Below, in pieces: positions 17,812-28,436 of a stretch of DNA of 54,986 nt (positions are counted from its first letter, which is position 1; every line of letters starts with the position of its first letter). The notes below the pieces were generated by a model. That model searched no databases, had not been told where the DNA came from, and saw only the letters and a program-made list of their open reading frames with translations. A program made the position numbers and the translations under genes. This stretch comes from Bacillota bacterium (GTDB lineage: Bacteria; Bacillota; Clostridia; Tissierellales; Peptoniphilaceae), in the NCBI GenBank assembly GCA_030532225.1, contig JAUNLQ010000008.1:1-54986 (forward strand), given 5' to 3'.

Positions 17812-18035
17812 AGCGGAAAAAAATATGCGATGATGCAAAAGGTGGCTCAACTTCAGGTTCTCTACTGAACAGCAAGGAGACCAAACCTGATCTTGAGGGA
17901 ATTTTTGCGGAGTAAGTTCGATTTAAAATCGGGCGACTTGACTTTGCTGTTTTTTTAATCGGGAATATACAAACACCCGGTTAAGTGTATCGGCGAAAGC
18001 GAGTCGTAAGTGTTACTTGCGATAGGAGGAAATGT
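17812..18035 (+). promoter_or_regulatory. Structured S10 operon leader, possible attenuator
   Basis: A branched stem is seen: CTCAA (17846-17850) with TTGAG (17893-17897), and CAGGTT (17854-17859) with AACCTG (17884-17889). A U-run (17950-17956) follows TTGCTG (17944-17949), which can pair with CAGCAA (17870-17875), a segment inside the first structure. Another hairpin, TCGTAAGT/ACTTGCGA, sits just before the rpsJ SD. I do not recognise a named ribosomal-protein leader family. Confidence 0.5.
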
Positions 18036-18347
18036 ATGTCAAACACACAAAAAATTAGAATCAGATTGAAGGCTTATGATCATGAGTTAGTGGACTCTTC
18101 AGCACAAAAAATTGTTGATGCTGTAAAGGCTACTGGAGCTGAAGTTTCAGGTCCTATTCCACTACCAACAGAAATTGAAATTGTTACAATTTTAAGATCT
18201 GTTCATAAACACAAAGATTCTAGAGAACAATTTGAACAAAGAACCCACAAGAGACTAGTTGATATTATTAGTCCAAACCAAAAAACTGTGGATGCTTTGA
18301 TGAAATTGAATTTGCCAGCAGGCGTAGATATTGAAATAAAGTTATAA
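18036..18347 (+). CDS. rpsJ: 30S ribosomal protein S10
   Basis: 103 aa. ATG 18036 starts [20 protein letters not shown] and has AGGAGG at 18024-18029; the longer upstream frame and the out-of-frame ATG at 18032 are discarded. S10 sits in the 30S head and, as NusE, takes part in antitermination. First gene of the supercluster, which is its normal place. Confidence 0.98.
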   Translation: MSNTQKIRIRLKAYDHELVDSSAQKIVDAVKATGAEVSGPIPLPTEIEIVTILRSVHKHKDSREQFEQRTHKRLVDIISPNQKTVDALMKLNLPAGVDIEIKL

Positions 18348-18419
18348 TTTTTAGATAGAAGAATTATTCCTTTATATGATTACAGTAAATGTAATCCGCT
18401 ATAATTTTGGAGGTGCGAA

Positions 18420-19049
18420 GTGAAGTACGTAATCGGTAGAAAAGTTGGCATGACTCAAATTTTCACAGAAAAAGGAGACTTAATCCCTGTATCTGTAATT
18501 GCAGTTGAGCCAAGTGTAGTAGTTCAAAAGAAGACTACAGAAAATGAAGGTTATGAAGCTATTCAAGTTGGCTTTGGCCAAGCTAAAAAACACAAAATGA
18601 CTAAGGCTTTACAAGGACATTTTGAAAAGGCTTCAGTTGATTATAAGAAGTATTTAAAAGAAATCCCAGTTGCCAAGGCAGATGACTATAACATTGGTGA
18701 TGAAATTTCAGCAGGGGTTTTTGAAAATGGAGACTTTGTAGATGTTACAGGAACATCTAAGGGTAAGGGAACTCAAGGTATTGTAAAAAGACATGGTTTC
18801 TCTAGAGGAAGAATGTCCCACGGTTCTAAGATGCACAGAACAGCAGGTGGTATGGGAGCTTCAGCTTATCCAGGAAGAGTATTCAAAAACCACAGAATGT
18901 CTGGAAAAATGGGAAATGAAAAAGTAACTGTACAAAATCTAGAAGTAATCAGAGTAGACGCTGATAACAACTTCATCCTATTAAAAGGTGCTGTACCAGG
19001 ACCTAAAAAAGGAATTCTGTACGTTAAAGAAACTGTAAAGAGAAAATAA
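18420..19049 (+). CDS. rplC: 50S ribosomal protein L3
   Basis: 209 aa, GTG start at 18420 behind GGAGG. The central extension that reaches the peptidyl-transferase centre is intact (GFSRGRMSHGSKMHRTAGG). The 72-nt gap after rpsJ holds a small stem, GATTACA (18378-18384) with TGTAATC (18390-18396), which may be a processing site. Confidence 0.98.
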   Translation: MKYVIGRKVGMTQIFTEKGDLIPVSVIAVEPSVVVQKKTTENEGYEAIQVGFGQAKKHKMTKALQGHFEKASVDYKKYLKEIPVAKADDYNIGDEISAGVFENGDFVDVTGTSKGKGTQGIVKRHGFSRGRMSHGSKMHRTAGGMGASAYPGRVFKNHRMSGKMGNEKVTVQNLEVIRVDADNNFILLKGAVPGPKKGILYVKETVKRK

Positions 19050-19064
19050 GGAAGGAGGATCTAG

Positions 19065-19688
19065 ATGCCTAAAATTAATATGTTAAATATGAACGGCGAA
19101 AATGTTGGAGAAATCGAATTAAATCCAGAAATTTTCGATGTTGAAATAAATGAGCATGCTGTTTATACAGTAGTTAAGAACCTTCTTGCTAACAGAAGAC
19201 AAGGTACTCAATCTGCTAAAACTCGTGCAGAAGTTAGAGGTGGAGGAAGAAAGCCTTGGAGACAAAAAGGAACTGGTAGAGCAAGACAAGGATCTATTAG
19301 ATCACCACAATGGAAGGGTGGCGGCGTAGTATTTGCTCCAAAACCAAGAGACTACAGCTATACTACTCCTAAGAAAGTTAGAAGAGTAGCTTTAAAATCA
19401 GTTTTAACATCAAAACTTCAAGAAAAAGAATTAATTATAATTGATGAACTAAAACTAGATCAAGCTAAGACAAAGGAAATGGTTAAAGTATTAAAGGCAG
19501 TAAATGCTGACGAAAAAGCTTTAGTAGTAATTAAAAGACCAGATGAAAACATCATCAGATCTGCAAGAAACCTACCAACTGTTTTAACTACAAATGCTAA
19601 CACTTTAAATGTATATGACATCTTAAAGTACAACTCTTTAATCATTACAAAAGAAGCCCTTGATGAAATTGAGGAGGTATTCGCATAA
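19065..19688 (+). CDS. rplD: 50S ribosomal protein L4
   Basis: 207 aa. The long loop that lines the exit tunnel is recognisable in [19 protein letters not shown]. In enterobacteria L4 is the repressor of the S10 operon; whether it acts on the leader here is unknown. SD AAGGAGG. Its stop codon overlaps the rplW start (TAATG). Confidence 0.98.
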   Translation: MPKINMLNMNGENVGEIELNPEIFDVEINEHAVYTVVKNLLANRRQGTQSAKTRAEVRGGGRKPWRQKGTGRARQGSIRSPQWKGGGVVFAPKPRDYSYTTPKKVRRVALKSVLTSKLQEKELIIIDELKLDQAKTKEMVKVLKAVNADEKALVVIKRPDENIIRSARNLPTVLTTNANTLNVYDILKYNSLIITKEALDEIEEVFA

Positions 19689-19978
19689 TGGAAAGATATT
19701 ATGAAATAATTAGAAGACCTCTAGTTACAGAGGACTCTGTAGATAAGATGGCAGAAAACAAATATACTTTTGAAGTTGCTAAAGATGCTAACAAAAGAGA
19801 AATCAAAAAAGCTATTGAACACATTTTTGGCGTAGAAGTAGAAAAAGTATATACACAAAATATGATTGGTAAAATTAAAAGACAAGGAATGACTTCTGGT
19901 AGAAGACCAAATTGGAAAAAAGCAGTAGTTAAATTAACAGCTGATTCTAAGCCAATTGAGTTCTTTGAAGGAATGTAA
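19688..19978 (+). CDS. rplW: 50S ribosomal protein L23
   Basis: 96 aa, the tunnel-exit protein that docks trigger factor and SRP. It starts [17 protein letters not shown] and contains the conserved [14 protein letters not shown] loop. It shares one base with the rplD stop, and its SD GAGGAGG... lies in the rplD end. Confidence 0.98.
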   Translation: MERYYEIIRRPLVTEDSVDKMAENKYTFEVAKDANKREIKKAIEHIFGVEVEKVYTQNMIGKIKRQGMTSGRRPNWKKAVVKLTADSKPIEFFEGM

Positions 19979-19997
19979 GAGCTAGGAGGATAACTTA

Positions 19998-20828
19998 ATG
20001 GCAATTAAATCATATAAATCAACTACTCCTGGACGTAGAGGAATGACAGGACTTTCTTATGCAGATCTTTCTAAGGTAGCTCCAGAAAAGAGCTTACTTG
20101 CTCCACTAAAAAGCAAGGCAGGAAGAAACTCACAAGGAAGAATCACTGTTCGTCATCAAGGTGGCGGAGTAAAGAGAAAATATAGAATTATCGACTTTAA
20201 AAGAGATAAAGACGGAATTATTGGTAATGTTGCTACTATTGAATACGATCCAAATAGAACAGCCAACATTGCTTTAATAAACTATATCGATGGAGAAAAG
20301 AGATATATTATAGCTCCAAAGGGACTAAAGGTTGGAGACAAAATAGAATCTGGCCCAGAAGCTGATATTAAAATCGGTAACGCCCTTCCACTAAGATATA
20401 TGCCTGTTGGTACTGTTGTTCACAACATTGAACTTGCAGTTGGCCAAGGTGGACAATTAGCAAGATCAGCTGGATCATCAGCCCAATTAATGGCAAAAGA
20501 AGGCAAATATGCAACTTTAAGATTACCATCTGGAGAAATGAGATTAGTTCTACTTGATTGCAAGGCTACTGTTGGTACAGTAGGAAATGCTGAACACGAA
20601 CTAGTTAACATCGGTAAAGCCGGTAGAAACAGATACAAAGGAATCAGACCTACAGTTAGAGGTTCTGTAATGAACCCAGTAGATCACCCTCATGGTGGTG
20701 GTGAAGGTAGAGCTCCTATTGGTAAGCCAGGACCTGTTACTCCATGGGGTAAAAAAGCTCTTGGACTTAAGACTAGAAAGAAAAACAAAAAGTCAAATAG
20801 TTTAATAGTAAGAAGAAGAAAGAAATAA
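19998..20828 (+). CDS. rplB: 50S ribosomal protein L2
   Basis: 276 aa, the usual length. The catalytic-centre loop is seen in [15 protein letters not shown], including the universally conserved histidine. The C-terminus is very basic. SD AGGAGG. Confidence 0.98.
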   Translation: MAIKSYKSTTPGRRGMTGLSYADLSKVAPEKSLLAPLKSKAGRNSQGRITVRHQGGGVKRKYRIIDFKRDKDGIIGNVATIEYDPNRTANIALINYIDGEKRYIIAPKGLKVGDKIESGPEADIKIGNALPLRYMPVGTVVHNIELAVGQGGQLARSAGSSAQLMAKEGKYATLRLPSGEMRLVLLDCKATVGTVGNAEHELVNIGKAGRNRYKGIRPTVRGSVMNPVDHPHGGGEGRAPIGKPGPVTPWGKKALGLKTRKKNKKSNSLIVRRRKK

Positions 20829-20840
20829 GGAGGATATATA

Positions 20841-21131
20841 ATGGCAAGATCCTTAAAAAAAGGACCATTCGCAGACGAGCATCTATTAAAGAAAATAGAC
20901 AAGCTTAACGAAACAAATTCAAAAGAAGTTATAAAGACATGGTCTAGAAGATCTACAATCTTCCCAGAAATGGTATCACACACAATAGCTGTATATGATG
21001 GCAGAAAACATGTACCTGTATATATTACAGAAGACATGGTTGGACATAAATTAGGTGAGTTCGTTCCAACAAGAACATTCAGATCTCACTCAGGCGATGC
21101 TAAATCTGAAAAGGCATCAGGATTAAAATAG
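20841..21131 (+). CDS. rpsS: 30S ribosomal protein S19
   Basis: 96 aa, starting [19 protein letters not shown] and containing [16 protein letters not shown], the segment near the A-site tRNA. It lies 12 nt after rplB and 7 nt before rplV. Confidence 0.98.
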   Translation: MARSLKKGPFADEHLLKKIDKLNETNSKEVIKTWSRRSTIFPEMVSHTIAVYDGRKHVPVYITEDMVGHKLGEFVPTRTFRSHSGDAKSEKASGLK

Positions 21132-21138
21132 GAGGAAT

Positions 21139-21480
21139 ATGAATATGGAAGCTAAAGCAATAGCAAAGTATGTTAGAATATCACCTCTTAAAGTAAATTA
21201 TATCTGTTCAGAAATAAAAGGTAAGCAAGTTGACGAAGCTTTGGCTATGTTAAAAGTTACTCCAAAAAAAGGAGCAAGGGAACTATATAAAGTTCTTAAC
21301 TCTGCTGTAGCAAATGCAGAACACAACTTACACTTAGATAGGGATAATCTCGTAGTTAAAGAAGCTAAGGCAAATGATGGTCCTACAATGAAGAGAATAA
21401 GACCAAAAGCTAAAGGATCGGCTTATCCAATCCTTAAAAGAAGCAGCCACATTAGTGTAGTAGTAGCTGAAAGAGATTAA
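21139..21480 (+). CDS. rplV: 50S ribosomal protein L22
   Basis: 113 aa. The tunnel hairpin loop, where macrolide-resistance changes are known, reads [17 protein letters not shown] and looks wild-type. ATG 21139 has GGAGG close upstream; ATG 21145 two codons later would fit the SD spacing slightly better. Confidence 0.97.
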   Translation: MNMEAKAIAKYVRISPLKVNYICSEIKGKQVDEALAMLKVTPKKGARELYKVLNSAVANAEHNLHLDRDNLVVKEAKANDGPTMKRIRPKAKGSAYPILKRSSHISVVVAERD

Positions 21481-21495
21481 TTAAAGGAGGATATA

Positions 21496-22224
21496 ATGGG
21501 TCAAAAAGTAAACCCACACGGACTTAGAGTTGGAGTTATCAAAGACTGGAGTTCTAGGTGGTATTCAAATAAAAAAGACTTCGGAGACTTACTTGTTGAA
21601 GATAACAAAATAAGAGAATATTCTAAAGAAAAATTATACATGGCTGGAATTTCTAAAATCGACATAGAAAGAGCAGCTAACAAAATAAAAGTAACTGTTT
21701 ACACTGCAAAACCAGGAATGGTAATTGGTAGAGGTGGAGCAGGAGTAGAAGAATTCAGATTAGAATTAGAAAAACTAACAGGAAAAAGCGTAGTTGTTAA
21801 CGTTGAAGAAATAAAATACCCTGACTTAGATTCTCAATTAGTAGCAGAATCAATTGCCCAAGCCCTAGAAAGAAGAATATCTTTCAGAAGAGCAATGAAA
21901 CAAGCTATGCAAAGAACAATGAGAATGGGTGCTTTAGGTATAAAAACCCAAGTTTCAGGAAGGGTTGGCGGAGCTGACATGGCAAGAACTGAAGGTTATT
22001 CAGAAGGCACAATCCCTCTACAAACTTTAAGAGCAGACATTGATTATGGTTTTGCTGAAGCCGACACAACTTACGGAAAATTAGGTGTAAAGGTATGGAT
22101 CTACAAGGGAGAAGTTCTTCCAGGACAAAAGGCCGCAGCACCAATTGGACCAAAAAAAGACGACCGTAAGGGCAAAAGAAGAAACAACAGACGTAGAAGA
22201 AACGACAACAAACAAAACCAATAA
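21496..22224 (+). CDS. rpsC: 30S ribosomal protein S3
   Basis: 242 aa. The KH domain is seen in [17 protein letters not shown]. After the conserved body a strongly basic tail ([18 protein letters not shown]) is added, a common but variable feature. SD AAGGAGG. Confidence 0.98.
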   Translation: MGQKVNPHGLRVGVIKDWSSRWYSNKKDFGDLLVEDNKIREYSKEKLYMAGISKIDIERAANKIKVTVYTAKPGMVIGRGGAGVEEFRLELEKLTGKSVVVNVEEIKYPDLDSQLVAESIAQALERRISFRRAMKQAMQRTMRMGALGIKTQVSGRVGGADMARTEGYSEGTIPLQTLRADIDYGFAEADTTYGKLGVKVWIYKGEVLPGQKAAAPIGPKKDDRKGKRRNNRRRRNDNKQNQ

Positions 22225-22257
22225 TTTGGTTAAGTAGGGAAGGAGGAACATTGAAAT

Positions 22258-22689
22258 ATGTTAATGCCTAAAAGAGTAAAATACCGTAGAGTTCACAGAG
22301 GTAGAATGAAGGGTAAGTCTCATAGAGGAAACACACTTACCTATGGAGACTACGGCCTACAAGCTCTAGAACCAAGCTGGATAACATCAAACCAGATAGA
22401 AGCTGCTAGACGTGCAATGACTAGAAGTATTCGTCGTGGTGGTAATATATGGGTAAAAGTATTCCCAGACAAATCAGTAACAAGAAAACCTGCAGAAACT
22501 CGTATGGGTTCTGGTAAGGGTTCACCTGAATACTGGGTAGCAGTAGTAAAACCAGGTAGAGTTTTATTCGAAATGACAGGTGTTTCAGAAGAAGTAGCAA
22601 GAGAAGCAATGAGACTTGCAGCTATGAAACTTCCAATCAAAACGAAATTTATAATGAAGGAAGAGGAAGGTGAAGCTAGTGAAGACTAA
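22258..22689 (+). CDS. rplP: 50S ribosomal protein L16
   Basis: 143 aa, starting [19 protein letters not shown]. The arginine in [12 protein letters not shown] that is hydroxylated in some bacteria is present. The last codons overlap the start of rpmC. Confidence 0.98.
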   Translation: MLMPKRVKYRRVHRGRMKGKSHRGNTLTYGDYGLQALEPSWITSNQIEAARRAMTRSIRRGGNIWVKVFPDKSVTRKPAETRMGSGKGSPEYWVAVVKPGRVLFEMTGVSEEVAREAMRLAAMKLPIKTKFIMKEEEGEASED

Positions 22690-22885
22690 TGAAATTCGCA
22701 AATTGTCACAAGAGGACCTAGAAAAAAAGGCTTTAGAATTAAAAACTGAATTATTCAATTTAAGATTTCAATTAGCCACTGGACAACTTGATAATCCTAG
22801 CTATATTAAAATAGTAAAAAAAGATATAGCCCGCGTTAAGACAATTCTAAGAGAACGTGAATTGGGCATCAGGAAGGAGGCTTAA
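22679..22885 (+). CDS. rpmC: 50S ribosomal protein L29
   Basis: 68 aa from GTG 22679 ([17 protein letters not shown]). AGGAAGG at 22664-22670 is at the right distance for it, while GTG 22670 would overlap that SD. The start lies 11 nt inside rplP, so translation is coupled. It has the two-helix hairpin with [14 protein letters not shown]. Confidence 0.95.
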   Translation: MKTNEIRKLSQEDLEKKALELKTELFNLRFQLATGQLDNPSYIKIVKKDIARVKTILRERELGIRKEA

Positions 22886-22891
22886 TCTTAA

Positions 22892-23146
22892 ATGGAAAGA
22901 AATCAAAGAAAAACTAGAATTGGTGTAGTAGTAAGCGATAAAATGGACAAAACAGCCGTAGTAGAACTTCACACCGTTTCAGTTCATAGACTATACGGAA
23001 AACACATGAGAAACACTCAAAGATTTAAGATTCATGACGAAAATAATGAATGTGGTATTGGTGATACAGTAAAGATAATGGAAACTAGACCACTTAGCAA
23101 AGACAAGAGATGGAGATTAGTTGAAATAATCGAAAAAGCTAAATAA
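22892..23146 (+). CDS. rpsQ: 30S ribosomal protein S17
   Basis: 84 aa. An OB-fold protein that contacts 16S helices 7 and 11. Conserved [14 protein letters not shown] near the start and [16 protein letters not shown] at the end. The SD AGGAGG lies at the end of rpmC. Confidence 0.98.
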   Translation: MERNQRKTRIGVVVSDKMDKTAVVELHTVSVHRLYGKHMRNTQRFKIHDENNECGIGDTVKIMETRPLSKDKRWRLVEIIEKAK

Positions 23147-23174
23147 GCTAGATTGTTAAGATCGGAGGAACTTT

Positions 23175-23543
23175 ATGATACAAGTAGAGAGCCGCCTAAA
23201 AGTAGCAGACAACTCTGGTGCTAGAGAATTATATGTAATAAAAGTACTTGGTGGAACTAGAGCAAGATATGCCAATATCGGAGACGTAGTAGTTTGTTCT
23301 GTAAAACAAGCAATTCCAGGAGGAGTTGTAAAAAAAGGCGATGTAGTAAAAGCAGTTGTTGTTAGAACTAAAAAAGGTATTCAAAGACCTGATGGTACAA
23401 AGATAAAATTTGATGACAACGCTGGTGTTATAATAAAAGAAGATAAGAGTCCAGTAGGAACACGTATATTTGGACCTGTAACAAGAGAGTTAAGAAATAA
23501 AAACTATATGAAGATTATTTCCTTGGCTCCAGAAGTATTATAG
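23175..23543 (+). CDS. rplN: 50S ribosomal protein L14
   Basis: 122 aa, universal length. It starts [19 protein letters not shown] and holds the conserved [11 protein letters not shown]. It opens the spc part of the cluster after 28 nt; no separate promoter was recognised. Confidence 0.98.
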   Translation: MIQVESRLKVADNSGARELYVIKVLGGTRARYANIGDVVVCSVKQAIPGGVVKKGDVVKAVVVRTKKGIQRPDGTKIKFDDNAGVIIKEDKSPVGTRIFGPVTRELRNKNYMKIISLAPEVL

Positions 23544-23556
23544 GAGGAGTTAATCT

Positions 23557-23865
23557 ATGCGTATAAAATCCGGAGATACTGTTATAGTAGTAGCAGGTAA
23601 GGAAAAAGGAAAAACTGGCAAGGTCCTAAGAACTCTTCCAAGAGAAGAAAAAGTGATCGTAGAAGGTCTAAACATTGTGACTAAACACATGAAGATGAGA
23701 GGACCAGGCCAACCAAGCGGAATTCAAAAGGTAGAAGCACCTATTCACGTATCTAATGTAATGTATTATGACTCTAAAAACAAAAAGGGTACAAAAATTG
23801 GATATTCACTAGAAGGCGACAAAAAAGTAAGAATAGCAAAATCTACCGGTTCAAAAATAGACTAG
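23557..23865 (+). CDS. rplX: 50S ribosomal protein L24
   Basis: 102 aa with an N-terminal KOW motif ([18 protein letters not shown]). An assembly initiator of the large subunit. SD TAGGAGG. Confidence 0.98.
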   Translation: MRIKSGDTVIVVAGKEKGKTGKVLRTLPREEKVIVEGLNIVTKHMKMRGPGQPSGIQKVEAPIHVSNVMYYDSKNKKGTKIGYSLEGDKKVRIAKSTGSKID

Positions 23866-23881
23866 GCGGAAGGAGGTAAAT

Positions 23882-24430
23882 ATGGCTTCCAGATTAAGAG
23901 AAAAATATAATGAACAAGTAGTTTCCGCCCTAACTGAAAAATTCAACTACACAAACGTAATGCAAGTACCAAAACTTGAAAAAGTAGTAATAAACATTGG
24001 TGTTGGAGAAGCAAAAGACAATCCAAAAACACTAGAAGCAGCAGTAAGGGACCTAACTACAATAGCTGGCCAAAAACCAGTAGTAACAAAGGCAAAAAAA
24101 TCAATTGCAAACTTTAAAATTCGTGAAGGAATGAACCTTGGATGCAAGGTAACCTTAAGAGGCGAAAAGATGTATGAATTCTTGGATAAGCTAATGAACA
24201 TAGCACTTCCTAGAGTTAGGGACTTCAGAGGTATTTCTGACAAATCCTTCGACGGAAGAGGAAATTATTCTCTAGGTCTTAAAGAACAATTAATATTCCC
24301 AGAAATCGAATATGATGATATAGATACTTTAAGAGGTATGAACATAGTAGTAGTAACTACAGCTCATACAGACGAAGAAGCTAAGGCTCTATTAGAAGAG
24401 CTAGGCATGCCATTTGTAAAGGCACAATAG
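23882..24430 (+). CDS. rplE: 50S ribosomal protein L5
   Basis: 182 aa, binds 5S rRNA in the central protuberance. The loop [11 protein letters not shown] is the conserved site contacting the P-site tRNA and 16S head. SD GGAGG; 15 nt before rpsZ. Confidence 0.98.
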   Translation: MASRLREKYNEQVVSALTEKFNYTNVMQVPKLEKVVINIGVGEAKDNPKTLEAAVRDLTTIAGQKPVVTKAKKSIANFKIREGMNLGCKVTLRGEKMYEFLDKLMNIALPRVRDFRGISDKSFDGRGNYSLGLKEQLIFPEIEYDDIDTLRGMNIVVVTTAHTDEEAKALLEELGMPFVKAQ

Positions 24431-24445
24431 ACTAAGGAGGATTAA

Positions 24446-24631
24446 ATGGCTAAGAAATCAAAAGTTGCCATGCAAAAGAGAAAGCCAAAATATAGCACAC
24501 AAGCATATTCAAGATGTAAAATATGCGGAAGACCACATGCATATCTAAGAAAATACGGAGTATGCCGTATCTGCTTTAGAGAGCTAGCCTATAAGGGAGA
24601 AATTCCTGGAGTAAGAAAAGCTAGTTGGTAA
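24446..24631 (+). CDS. rpsZ: 30S ribosomal protein S14 type Z (zinc form)
   Basis: 61 aa, the short form. Four zinc cysteines are seen: C24, C27, C40 and C43 (CKIC and CRIC). The zinc-free long paralog was not found in the window. Confidence 0.98.
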   Translation: MAKKSKVAMQKRKPKYSTQAYSRCKICGRPHAYLRKYGVCRICFRELAYKGEIPGVRKASW

Positions 24632-24656
24632 TACGCTGGAAAGGAGATAAAACACT

Positions 24657-25052
24657 ATGATGACAGATCCAATTGCTGACATGCTTACAAGGATTAGAAA
24701 TGCCAGCAGTGCAAAACACAAATCAGTTGAGGTTCCAGCTTCAAAAATCAAAAAAGATATAGCGGAAAAACTACTAAGCGAAGGCTTTATTGACAGCTAT
24801 GAAATAGAAGATGATGGCAAGCAAGGAATTTTAAAAATAGATCTAAAATACGGACAAAACGAAGAAAGAATTATCAGTGGAATTAAGAGAATATCTAAAC
24901 CAGGACTAAGAGTTTACGTAAAAGCAAACGAACTTCCAAAAGTACTAGGAGGTCTAGGTATTGCAATAATCTCAACATCTAAAGGCGTTTTAACTGATAA
25001 AGAAGCAAGAAACCAAGAAGTAGGCGGAGAAGTAATCTGCTACGTTTGGTAA
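24657..25052 (+). CDS. rpsH: 30S ribosomal protein S8
   Basis: 131 aa. It starts at tandem ATG codons (24657 and 24660); the second gives the common [15 protein letters not shown] start. S8 is the translational repressor of the spc operon in E. coli. The C-terminal [14 protein letters not shown] motif is present. Confidence 0.97.
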   Translation: MMTDPIADMLTRIRNASSAKHKSVEVPASKIKKDIAEKLLSEGFIDSYEIEDDGKQGILKIDLKYGQNEERIISGIKRISKPGLRVYVKANELPKVLGGLGIAIISTSKGVLTDKEARNQEVGGEVICYVW

Positions 25053-25070
25053 TGTACTAGGAGGAAAGAA

Positions 25071-25610
25071 ATGTCAAGAATTGGAAAATTACCAATTGTT
25101 ATACCAGCTGGCGTTGATGTAAAAGTATCAGACGACAACCTGGTAGAAGTAAAAGGAAACCTAGGAACTCTTTCTCAACAAATCGACAAGGATTTATTAG
25201 TTAAAGTTGAAGATGGCCAAGTTATTGTGGAAAGACCATCTGATTCTAAAGAACATAGATCAATCCACGGCCTTTATAGAACACTAATCTTCAATATGAT
25301 AGAAGGTGTTACTAATGGATACCAAAAAGAGTTAGAGATAATAGGTACTGGATATAGAGCTGCAAAAAATGGAAAGACACTAAGCTTAACCTTAGGATTT
25401 TCTCATCCACTAGACTTAGAAGATCCTGAAGGAATAGAAGTATTAGTTCCATCAGCAAACTCAATAATAGTAAAAGGTATAGATAAACAACAAGTAGGCC
25501 AATACGCTGCTAAAATTAGATCTTACAGACAACCTGAACCTTACAAAGGAAAGGGAGTTAGATATAAAGATGAATATGTAGCAAGAAAAGTTGGTAAAAC
25601 AGGTAAGTAG
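25071..25610 (+). CDS. rplF: 50S ribosomal protein L6
   Basis: 179 aa with two related half-domains, starting MSRIGKLPIVIPAGV and ending RQPEPYKGKGVRYKDE. It lies near the sarcin-ricin loop. SD AGGAGG. Confidence 0.98.
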   Translation: MSRIGKLPIVIPAGVDVKVSDDNLVEVKGNLGTLSQQIDKDLLVKVEDGQVIVERPSDSKEHRSIHGLYRTLIFNMIEGVTNGYQKELEIIGTGYRAAKNGKTLSLTLGFSHPLDLEDPEGIEVLVPSANSIIVKGIDKQQVGQYAAKIRSYRQPEPYKGKGVRYKDEYVARKVGKTGK

Positions 25611-25626
25611 AAAGGAGAGAAACTAA

Positions 25627-25989
25627 GTGATTAAAAAAATCGACAAAAATGCTAATAGAAAAGCAAGACATATAAGAATTAGAAATAAAGTTTCCGGAAC
25701 TACTTCAGTGCCAAGACTTTGCGTATTCAAATCAAATGCTCATATTTATGCTCAAGTAATTGATGACATAAACGGAAAAACACTAGTTTCAGCATCCTCT
25801 CTTGAAAAAGATTTAGGACTAGAACAAACTGGCAACAAAGAAGCAGCTAAGGCTGTTGGTGAATTAGTAGCTAAAAAAGCACTAAGTGCAGGAATCGAAC
25901 AAGTTGTGTTTGATAGAGGCGGCTATATTTACCACGGTAAAGTAAAAGAATTAGCAGAAGCTGCTAGAGAAGCTGGTCTAAAATTCTAA
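25627..25989 (+). CDS. rplR: 50S ribosomal protein L18
   Basis: 120 aa, GTG start behind AAAGGAGAG. 5S rRNA-binding, with [16 protein letters not shown] and [13 protein letters not shown] conserved. Confidence 0.98.
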   Translation: MIKKIDKNANRKARHIRIRNKVSGTTSVPRLCVFKSNAHIYAQVIDDINGKTLVSASSLEKDLGLEQTGNKEAAKAVGELVAKKALSAGIEQVVFDRGGYIYHGKVKELAEAAREAGLKF

Positions 25990-25998
25990 GGAGGAATC

Positions 25999-26505
25999 AT
26001 GCGAAAAAAATATGTAGATACTAGCGCAATGGAACTTAACGATAGAGTCGTTGCGATAAATAGAGTTGCTAAAGTTGTAAAAGGTGGACGTAACTTTAGA
26101 TTTTCAGTATTAGTAGTAGTAGGAGACGGAAACGGACATGTAGGAATAGGAAATGGAAAAGCAATGGAAATTCCAGAAGCAATTAGAAAAGCTATTCAAG
26201 ATGCAAAAAAACATGTAGTAAAAGTTTCTTTATTAGGCGGAACAATTCCTCACAGCTCAGTTGGAATTAGTGGAGCAGGAAGAGTATTATTAAAACCAGC
26301 TCCAGAAGGAAACGGAGTTATTGCAGGTGGAGCAGTTCGTGCAGTATGCGAAATGGCTGGTATCACTGACGTAACTACTAAAAACTTAGGATCAAACAAT
26401 CCAAAAAACACAGTAATGGCAACAATGAACGCCCTAGAAAATCTAAAGAACGCAGAAGAAGTAGCGAAACTTAGAGGAAAAACAGTAGAAGAACTATTAG
26501 GTTAA
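25999..26505 (+). CDS. rpsE: 30S ribosomal protein S5
   Basis: 168 aa. The N-terminal dsRNA-binding half ([17 protein letters not shown]) is followed by the C-terminal half with [24 protein letters not shown]. 9 nt separate it from rpmD. Confidence 0.98.
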   Translation: MRKKYVDTSAMELNDRVVAINRVAKVVKGGRNFRFSVLVVVGDGNGHVGIGNGKAMEIPEAIRKAIQDAKKHVVKVSLLGGTIPHSSVGISGAGRVLLKPAPEGNGVIAGGAVRAVCEMAGITDVTTKNLGSNNPKNTVMATMNALENLKNAEEVAKLRGKTVEELLG

Positions 26506-26514
26506 GGAGAAGCC

Positions 26515-26691
26515 ATGAGTACAATTAAAATAAAATTGACTAAAAGCCCTATAGGAAAAATCGAAAGTCACAAAAGAACTGTTAAAGCTCTAGGATTTAG
26601 AAAAATAGGACAAATAGTCGAAAAAGAAGACACACCTCAAGTTAGAGGAATGATTGAAAAAATCGATTATATGGTTGAGATAGTAGAGTAG
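26515..26691 (+). CDS. rpmD: 50S ribosomal protein L30
   Basis: 58 aa, from ATG 26515 with AAGGAG upstream. It begins [20 protein letters not shown] and has the expected [20 protein letters not shown] core. The stop TAG at 26689-26691 runs into the rplO SD. Confidence 0.97.
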   Translation: MSTIKIKLTKSPIGKIESHKRTVKALGFRKIGQIVEKEDTPQVRGMIEKIDYMVEIVE

Positions 26692-26701
26692 GAGGTGTCT
26701 A

Positions 26702-27151
26702 ATGAAACTGCATAATTTAAGACCGGCAGAAGGCGGAGGCGTAAAAAGCAAAAAAAGACTTGGTAGAGGTATCGGTTCTGGACTTGGAAAAACTTCAGGA
26801 AGAGGACATGACGGCCAAAAAGCAAGATCAGGCGGTGGCGTAAGACCAGGATTTGAAGGTGGTCAAATGCCATTATTCCGTAGACTGCCAAAACGTGGAT
26901 TTAAAAATATTAACACTAAGAAATACGCTGAAATCAACCTTGACAGACTAAATAAATTTGAATCAGGTGCAGTAGTAGACCTAGAAGCACTTGTAGAAGC
27001 TGGAATCGTTAAAAGTAGAGATGCTGTTGACGGCCTAAGAGTACTAGGAAATGGAGAATTAAACCATCCATTAACAGTAAAAGCCACATATTTCACAAAA
27101 TCAGCTCAAGAAAAAATAGAAGCCGCTGGCGGAAAGGCTGAGGTGATTTAA
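26702..27151 (+). CDS. rplO: 50S ribosomal protein L15
   Basis: 149 aa. The extended glycine/basic N-terminus ([19 protein letters not shown]) that threads through 23S rRNA is conserved. One base separates its stop from the secY ATG, and the secY SD (GAGGTGA) lies in its last codons. Confidence 0.98.
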   Translation: MKLHNLRPAEGGGVKSKKRLGRGIGSGLGKTSGRGHDGQKARSGGGVRPGFEGGQMPLFRRLPKRGFKNINTKKYAEINLDRLNKFESGAVVDLEALVEAGIVKSRDAVDGLRVLGNGELNHPLTVKATYFTKSAQEKIEAAGGKAEVI

Positions 27152-27152
27152 A

Positions 27153-28427
27153 ATGTGGTCAACCCTTAGAGATGCGTGGAAAATTCCAGAAATTAGAAAA
27201 AAATTATTATTCACACTAGCTATAGTATTCGTATTTAGAATTGGATCAGCAATACCAGTTCCATATATGAACCAAGAAGCTATCCAGTCACTATTTAACA
27301 ACAGCCAAGGCACAATGCTTGACTTTTTAGATATGATGGCTGGGGGAAATATATCCCGTTTTTCAGTATTTGCAACTAGTATATATCCATATATTACTGC
27401 ATCTATTGTAATACAGTTATTAACATATGCTATACCTTCACTAGAAGAACTAGCAAAAGACGAAGACGGAAGAAAGAAGATCCAAATTTATACAAGATAT
27501 CTAGGAATTGTCCTAGCCTTTGTAACAGCCATAGGTTATACCTTTGGTCTATTTGGATCAGCCCTTGAAGCTACAACTCTAATGCAAAAAATGATCGTTG
27601 TACTTTCAATTGTAGGTGGAACAGCATTTCTAATATGGTTAGCTGATCAAGTTACTATGTACGGTATCAGCAATGGATCATCAATAATAATTTTCTTAGG
27701 TATCATTGGTAAACTACCAGGAGACATAAGAAAAATGATATATGGGGTTCAAGTTGGATATATTAGCTTACTATCAGTAATATTATTTACTATCTTTGCC
27801 CTATTAGTAGTTGTTATAGTAGTAGCAATTAACGAAGGTGAAAGAAGAGTTCCTGTTCAATATGCAAAAAGAGTAGTAGGAAGAAAACTTTATGGTGGAC
27901 AATCAACTCACATTCCAATTAAAGTTTCAATGTCAGGAGTAATGCCAATAATCTTTGCAAACGCAATAATGTCAATCCCTGGCCTACTAGCAATCTTTAA
28001 TCCAGATGGAGGCTTTGCAAAATTCCTTACTAACTGGTTTACAACTGAAACAGTAAGAGGAACAGTAATCTACACCGTACTAAATATAGTTCTAATAATT
28101 GCATTTGCATTTTTCTATTCATCAATGCAATTTAACACAGTAGAATATTCAAAAAATTTACAACAACAAGGTGGGTTCATTCCAGGAATAAGACCAGGAA
28201 AACCAACAGCTATATATTTACAAAGAATATTAGACAGAATTGTAATAGTAGGAGCAATTGTATTAGCCTTCCTAGCAACAATTCCAACATTCGTATCAAT
28301 CTTTACAAAGATACCAATCGCTTTTGGTGGAACATCACTAATAATCGTAGTTGGAGTAGTAATCGAAATAGTTAAGTCTATAGAGCAACAAATGCTTATC
28401 AGACATTACAAAGGATTCTTAAACTAG
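27153..28427 (+). CDS. secY: Protein translocase channel subunit SecY
   Basis: 424 aa, about ten membrane helices. The plug and pore region (MLDFLDMMAGGNISRFS) and the cytosolic loop GERRVPVQYAKRVVGRK are recognisable, as is the C-terminal QGGFIPGIRPGKPT. The SecE and SecG genes are not in the window. Its place between rplO and adk is normal. Confidence 0.98.
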   Translation: MWSTLRDAWKIPEIRKKLLFTLAIVFVFRIGSAIPVPYMNQEAIQSLFNNSQGTMLDFLDMMAGGNISRFSVFATSIYPYITASIVIQLLTYAIPSLEELAKDEDGRKKIQIYTRYLGIVLAFVTAIGYTFGLFGSALEATTLMQKMIVVLSIVGGTAFLIWLADQVTMYGISNGSSIIIFLGIIGKLPGDIRKMIYGVQVGYISLLSVILFTIFALLVVVIVVAINEGERRVPVQYAKRVVGRKLYGGQSTHIPIKVSMSGVMPIIFANAIMSIPGLLAIFNPDGGFAKFLTNWFTTETVRGTVIYTVLNIVLIIAFAFFYSSMQFNTVEYSKNLQQQGGFIPGIRPGKPTAIYLQRILDRIVIVGAIVLAFLATIPTFVSIFTKIPIAFGGTSLIIVVGVVIEIVKSIEQQMLIRHYKGFLN

Positions 28428-28436
28428 GAGGAAAAG

